Shown one piece after another: positions 59,201 through 64,000 of a stretch of DNA of 64,000 nt. This DNA is from Pyrus communis (Eukaryota > Streptophyta > Magnoliopsida > Rosales > Rosaceae): contig NC_084812.1 of assembly GCF_963583255.1 (NCBI RefSeq), forward strand, positions 27,039,325 through 27,103,324, in the 5' to 3' direction. The stretch's first letter is position 1. Every line of letters begins with the position of its first letter. The notes under the pieces are model-generated. The model made no database searches, was not told the DNA's origin, and saw only the letters and a program-made list of their open reading frames with translations. Made by a program: the position numbers and the translations under genes.

Positions 59201-60126
59201 GGAGTCCTAGTGGACATCCCAGGTCGGGGTTTCAAAAATCCAACTATAAATCACATAGGTTATCCCTTAAAGATTAGCTTTGCCAAAAATAAAAAGAATA
59301 CGAAACTTTTAGACTACTGAATTGAAAGAAAAGAGCTTGAAATACAGATTTTCGAATGAAAACGGGTAATGAGAACATCAACCCACCTTATGTGTCTACG
59401 AGTTACGTTTCGAAAATCCAACTTTACATCTCATAGGTCATCCCTTAAAGATCATCTCTGCAAAAAATAAAGAGAATATGAAACTTTTAGACTGTTGAAT
59501 TCAAAGAAAAGAGCCAAAAATATAGATGTTCGAATGAATACGGGTAATAAGAACATCATCATTTTTATGGGTCTACGAGTTATGTTTCAAAAATCCAACT
59601 GTACATCTCATAGGTCATCCCTTAAAGATCATCATTGTCAAATACAAAAAGAATACGAAACTTTTAGACTGTGGAATTGAAGGAAAATAGCCCGAAATAC
59701 TGATTTTCGAATGAACATGGGTAATGAGAACATCATCCCACTTTATAGGCTGAGGAGTTATTTTTTGAAACTCCAACTGTACATCTCATAAGTCATCCCT
59801 TAAAGATCATCACTGCCAAAGACAAAAAGAAAACAAAACTATTAGATTGTGGACTTGAAAGAAAAGAGTCCAAAATACAGATTATCGAATGAATATGGGT
59901 AATGACAACATCATCCTTTTTATGGGTCTACGAGTTATGTTCCAAAAATCCAACTGTACATCTCATAGTAATCACTTAAAGATAATCTCCTCCAAAAATA
60001 AAAAGAATACAAAACTTTTAGACTGTTGAATTGACAGAAAAAAGGCAGGAGTAGAGATTTTGGAAAGAATACGGGAAATGAGAACATCATCCTAATTTGT
60101 GGGTCTACGAGTTATGTTTCAAAAAC
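56236..60126 (+). repeat. Subtelomeric satellite, about 178-bp unit, 21 copies
   Basis: The anchor GAGAACATCATCCCACTTTA or a variant recurs at about 56248, 56426, 56603, 56781, 56961, 57139, 57317, 57495, 57674, 57853, 58030, 58208, (58373), 58545, 58722, 58900, 59371, 59549, 59726, 59904 and 60080. Spacing is 177-180 bp except for a short unit near 58373 (about 19 bp missing) and the unit holding a 293-bp insert. The unit length is close to one nucleosome repeat. The array ends in mid-unit against telomeric DNA. Open frames of 60-80 codons within it are chance. Confidence 0.93.
58936..59228. mobile_element. 293-bp insert in the satellite, related to gypsy LTR ends
   Basis: It starts TTGACACACCCCGACC and shares GCATGCTGGCC and GTGACGTAACCATG with the LTR end at 2007-2070. 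It ends with GGTCGGG, so with the next GT there is an inverted ACCCCGACC...GGTCGGGGT pair. Removing it restores an intact 178-bp unit (GAGTTAT joined to GTTTCAAAAA). No target duplication is visible. Confidence 0.68.
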
Positions 60127-60627
60127 TAAAAGGGTTTAGGGGGTCAGGGTTCAGGGTTTAGGGTTTAGGGTTTAGGGTTGAGGGTTTTAGGGTTGAGGGT
60201 TTAGGGTTGAGGGTTTGCGGGTTTGCGGGTTTGAGGGTTGAGGGTTTGAGGGTTGAGGGTTTTAGGGTTTAGGGTTTAGGGTTTATGGTTTAGGGTTTAG
60301 GGTTTAGGGTTTTAAGGTTTAGGGTTTTAGGGTTTAGGGTTTAGGGTTTAGGGTTTAGGGTTTAGGGTTTAGGGTTGAGGGTTTAGGGTTGAGGGTTTAG
60401 GGTTTGAGGGTTTAGGGTTGAGGGTTTGAGGGTTGAGGGTTTGAGGGTTGAGGGTTTGAGGGTTTGAGGGTTTGAGGGTTTGAGGGTTTGAGGGTTGAGG
60501 GTTTGAGGGTTGAGGGTTTAGGGTTTAGGGTTTAGGGTTTAGGGTTTAGGGTTTAGGGTTTGAGGGTTTAGGGTTTGAGGGTTTAGGGTTGAGGGTTTGA
60601 GGGTTGAGGGTTTGAGGGTTGAGGGTT

Positions 60628-60659
<32 letters not shown>

Positions 60660-60860
60660 GGTTTGAGGGTTGAGGGTTTGAGGGTTGAGGGTTGAGGGTT
60701 GAGGGTTTTAGGGTTTAGGGTTTAGGGTTTAGGGTTTAGGGTTTAGGGTTTAGGGTTTAGGGTTGAGGGTTGAGGGTTGAGGGTTTGAGGGTTGAGGGTT
60801 GAGGGTTGAGGGTTTTAGGGTTTAGGGTTTAGGGTTGAGGGTTTAGGGTTGAGGGTTGAG
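60127..60860 (+). repeat. Proximal telomere with variant repeats
   Basis: A mix of TTTAGGG with TTGAGGG, TTTGAGGG, TTTTAGGG and a few TTTGCGGG units. Variant units cluster in blocks, and canonical blocks occur at about 60330-60370, 60505-60560 and 60705-60760. This is the usual old, no longer telomerase-refreshed inner telomere. Confidence 0.95.
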
Positions 60861-63800
60861 GGTTTAGGGTTTAGGGTTTAGGGTTTAGGGTTTAGGGTTT
60901 AGGGTTTAGGGTTTAGGGTTTAGGGTTTAGGGTTTAGGGTTTAGGGTTTAGGGTTTAGGGTTTAGGGTTTAGGGTTTAGGGTTTAGGGTTTAGGGTTTAG
61001 GGTTTAGGGTTTAGGGTTTAGGGTTTAGGGTTTAGGGTTTAGGGTTTAGGGTTTAGGGTTTAGGGTTTAGGGTTTAGGGTTTAGGGTTTAGGGTTTAGGG
61101 TTTAGGGTTTAGGGTTTAGGGTTTAGGGTTTAGGGTTTAGGGTTTAGGGTTTAGGGTTTAGGGTTTAGGGTTTAGGGTTTAGGGTTTAGGGTTTAGGGTT
61201 TAGGGTTTAGGGTTTAGGGTTTAGGGTTTAGGGTTTAGGGTTTAGGGTTTAGGGTTTAGGGTTTAGGGTTTAGGGTTTAGGGTTTAGGGTTTAGGGTTTA
61301 GGGTTTAGGGTTTAGGGTTTAGGGTTTAGGGTTTAGGGTTTAGGGTTTAGGGTTTAGGGTTTAGGGTTTAGGGTTTAGGGTTTAGGGTTTAGGGTTTAGG
61401 GTTTAGGGTTTAGGGTTTAGGGTTTAGGGTTTAGGGTTTAGGGTTTAGGGTTTAGGGTTTAGGGTTTAGGGTTTAGGGTTTAGGGTTTAGGGTTTAGGGT
61501 TTAGGGTTTAGGGTTTAGGGTTTAGGGTTTAGGGTTTAGGGTTTAGGGTTTAGGGTTTAGGGTTTAGGGTTTAGGGTTTAGGGTTTAGGGTTTAGGGTTT
61601 AGGGTTTAGGGTTTAGGGTTTAGGGTTTAGGGTTTAGGGTTTAGGGTTTAGGGTTTAGGGTTTAGGGTTTAGGGTTTAGGGTTTAGGGTTTAGGGTTTAG
61701 GGTTTAGGGTTTAGGGTTTAGGGTTTAGGGTTTAGGGTTTAGGGTTTAGGGTTTAGGGTTTAGGGTTTAGGGTTTAGGGTTTAGGGTTTAGGGTTTAGGG
61801 TTTAGGGTTTAGGGTTTAGGGTTTAGGGTTTAGGGTTTAGGGTTTAGGGTTTAGGGTTTAGGGTTTAGGGTTTAGGGTTTAGGGTTTAGGGTTTAGGGTT
61901 TAGGGTTTAGGGTTTAGGGTTTAGGGTTTAGGGTTTAGGGTTTAGGGTTTAGGGTTTAGGGTTTAGGGTTTAGGGTTTAGGGTTTAGGGTTTAGGGTTTA
62001 GGGTTTAGGGTTTAGGGTTTAGGGTTTAGGGTTTAGGGTTTAGGGTTTAGGGTTTAGGGTTTAGGGTTTAGGGTTTAGGGTTTAGGGTTTAGGGTTTAGG
62101 GTTTAGGGTTTAGGGTTTAGGGTTTAGGGTTTAGGGTTTAGGGTTTAGGGTTTAGGGTTTAGGGTTTAGGGTTTAGGGTTTAGGGTTTAGGGTTTAGGGT
62201 TTAGGGTTTAGGGTTTAGGGTTTAGGGTTTAGGGTTTAGGGTTTAGGGTTTAGGGTTTAGGGTTTAGGGTTTAGGGTTTAGGGTTTAGGGTTTAGGGTTT
62301 AGGGTTTAGGGTTTAGGGTTTAGGGTTTAGGGTTTAGGGTTTAGGGTTTAGGGTTTAGGGTTTAGGGTTTAGGGTTTAGGGTTTAGGGTTTAGGGTTTAG
62401 GGTTTAGGGTTTAGGGTTTAGGGTTTAGGGTTTAGGGTTTAGGGTTTAGGGTTTAGGGTTTAGGGTTTAGGGTTTAGGGTTTAGGGTTTAGGGTTTAGGG
62501 TTTAGGGTTTAGGGTTTAGGGTTTAGGGTTTAGGGTTTAGGGTTTAGGGTTTAGGGTTTAGGGTTTAGGGTTTAGGGTTTAGGGTTTAGGGTTTAGGGTT
62601 TAGGGTTTAGGGTTTAGGGTTTAGGGTTTAGGGTTTAGGGTTTAGGGTTTAGGGTTTAGGGTTTAGGGTTTAGGGTTTAGGGTTTAGGGTTTAGGGTTTA
62701 GGGTTTAGGGTTTAGGGTTTAGGGTTTAGGGTTTAGGGTTTAGGGTTTAGGGTTTAGGGTTTAGGGTTTAGGGTTTAGGGTTTAGGGTTTAGGGTTTAGG
62801 GTTTAGGGTTTAGGGTTTAGGGTTTAGGGTTTAGGGTTTAGGGTTTAGGGTTTAGGGTTTAGGGTTTAGGGTTTAGGGTTTAGGGTTTAGGGTTTAGGGT
62901 TTAGGGTTTAGGGTTTAGGGTTTAGGGTTTAGGGTTTAGGGTTTAGGGTTTAGGGTTTAGGGTTTAGGGTTTAGGGTTTAGGGTTTAGGGTTTAGGGTTT
63001 AGGGTTTAGGGTTTAGGGTTTAGGGTTTAGGGTTTAGGGTTTAGGGTTTAGGGTTTAGGGTTTAGGGTTTAGGGTTTAGGGTTTAGGGTTTAGGGTTTAG
63101 GGTTTAGGGTTTAGGGTTTAGGGTTTAGGGTTTAGGGTTTAGGGTTTAGGGTTTAGGGTTTAGGGTTTAGGGTTTAGGGTTTAGGGTTTAGGGTTTAGGG
63201 TTTAGGGTTTAGGGTTTAGGGTTTAGGGTTTAGGGTTTAGGGTTTAGGGTTTAGGGTTTAGGGTTTAGGGTTTAGGGTTTAGGGTTTAGGGTTTAGGGTT
63301 TAGGGTTTAGGGTTTAGGGTTTAGGGTTTAGGGTTTAGGGTTTAGGGTTTAGGGTTTAGGGTTTAGGGTTTAGGGTTTAGGGTTTAGGGTTTAGGGTTTA
63401 GGGTTTAGGGTTTAGGGTTTAGGGTTTAGGGTTTAGGGTTTAGGGTTTAGGGTTTAGGGTTTAGGGTTTAGGGTTTAGGGTTTAGGGTTTAGGGTTTAGG
63501 GTTTAGGGTTTAGGGTTTAGGGTTTAGGGTTTAGGGTTTAGGGTTTAGGGTTTAGGGTTTAGGGTTTAGGGTTTAGGGTTAGGGTTTAGGGTTTAGGGTT
63601 TAGGGTTTAGGGTTTAGGGTTTAGGGTTTAGGGTTTAGGGTTTAGGGTTTAGGGTTTAGGGTTTAGGGTTTAGGGTTTAGGGTTTAGGGTTTAGGGTTTA
63701 GGGTTTAGGGTTTAGGGTTTAGGGTTTAGGGTTTAGGGTTTAGGGTTTAGGGTTTAGGGTTTAGGGTTTAGGGTTTAGGGTTTAGGGTTTAGGGTTTAGG

Positions 63801-64000
63801 GTTTAGGGTTTAGGGTTTAGGGTTTAGGGTTTAGGGTTTAGGGTTTAGGGTTTAGGGTTTAGGGTTTAGGGTTTAGGGTTTAGGGTTTAGGGTTTAGGGT
63901 TTAGGGTTTAGGGTTTAGGGTTTAGGGTTTAGGGTTTAGGGTTTAGGGTTTAGGGTTTAGGGTTTAGGGTTTAGGGTTTAGGGGGTTTAGGGTTTAGGGT
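60861..64000 (+). repeat. Telomere, homogeneous (TTTAGGG)n
   Basis: At least 3.1 kb of the Arabidopsis-type plant telomere repeat, G-rich strand 5' to 3' towards the window end, so the chromosome end is to the right. Rare irregular units: a TTAGGG near 63580 and an extra-G unit near 63981; these could be assembly or sequencing errors. Confidence 0.99.

Noticed and set aside
56236..60126. CRISPR-like or protein-coding repeat array
   Set aside because: Units are contiguous, without spacers, in a plant subtelomere; frames are broken in each unit.

Overview
This is the end of a plant chromosome arm. The last 3.9 kb is telomeric DNA of the plant TTTAGGG type, reading outward on the + strand to the edge of the window. 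The genes, introns, TATA boxes and repeat families fit a eudicot. The 5S-bearing Cassandra-like repeat and other repeats suggest Rosaceae (apple or pear relatives), but that is an inference from memory of the repeats, not a proof.

Layout from left to right. 1-1.25 kb: decayed RPA70-like pseudogene. 2.0-16.1 kb: a three-level nest of LTR elements. An old gypsy-type solo LTR was split by a Copia element with two 1,800-bp LTRs, and the 3' LTR of that element was split by a 2.8-kb solo LTR; each level has a matching 5-bp target duplication. 17.5-18 kb: LINE-type RNase H fragment. 18.5-19.05 kb: an intact type-1 lipid-transfer protein gene (- strand) with a short intron just before the stop. 19.6-26.3 kb: an old complete Copia element (- strand). 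26.3-32.3 kb: fragments (RNase H, gypsy LTR and leader, a second Copia 3' end, a foldback repeat and a near-perfect hairpin). 32.36-37.31 kb: a full-length PIF/Harbinger transposon with both convergent genes, TIRs and TAA duplications, carrying a nested tandem Cassandra-like pair. 37.56-38.67 kb: a hAT element with a transposase remnant. 39-46.4 kb: repeat copies, a palindromic LTR fusion, a 36-bp minisatellite and gypsy LTR pieces. 47.2-50.4 kb: an intact two-exon GH20 beta-hexosaminidase gene (- strand). 50.5-56.2 kb: mostly unassigned sequence, an orphan exon-like ORF, a second hAT-like element and a 25-bp minisatellite. 56.2-60.1 kb: subtelomeric satellite with 178-bp units, then telomere.

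Only two genes look functional: the secreted lipid-transfer protein and the secreted or vacuolar hexosaminidase. They are unrelated neighbours. Nearly everything else is transposable elements, their remains, or chromosome-end repeats. I found no convincing new multi-gene system. The most notable items are the well-preserved Harbinger element, the young Copia copy with decayed coding capacity, the tandem 5S-derived LTR pair and the mosaic satellite-telomere junction. All boundaries and differences were read by eye.
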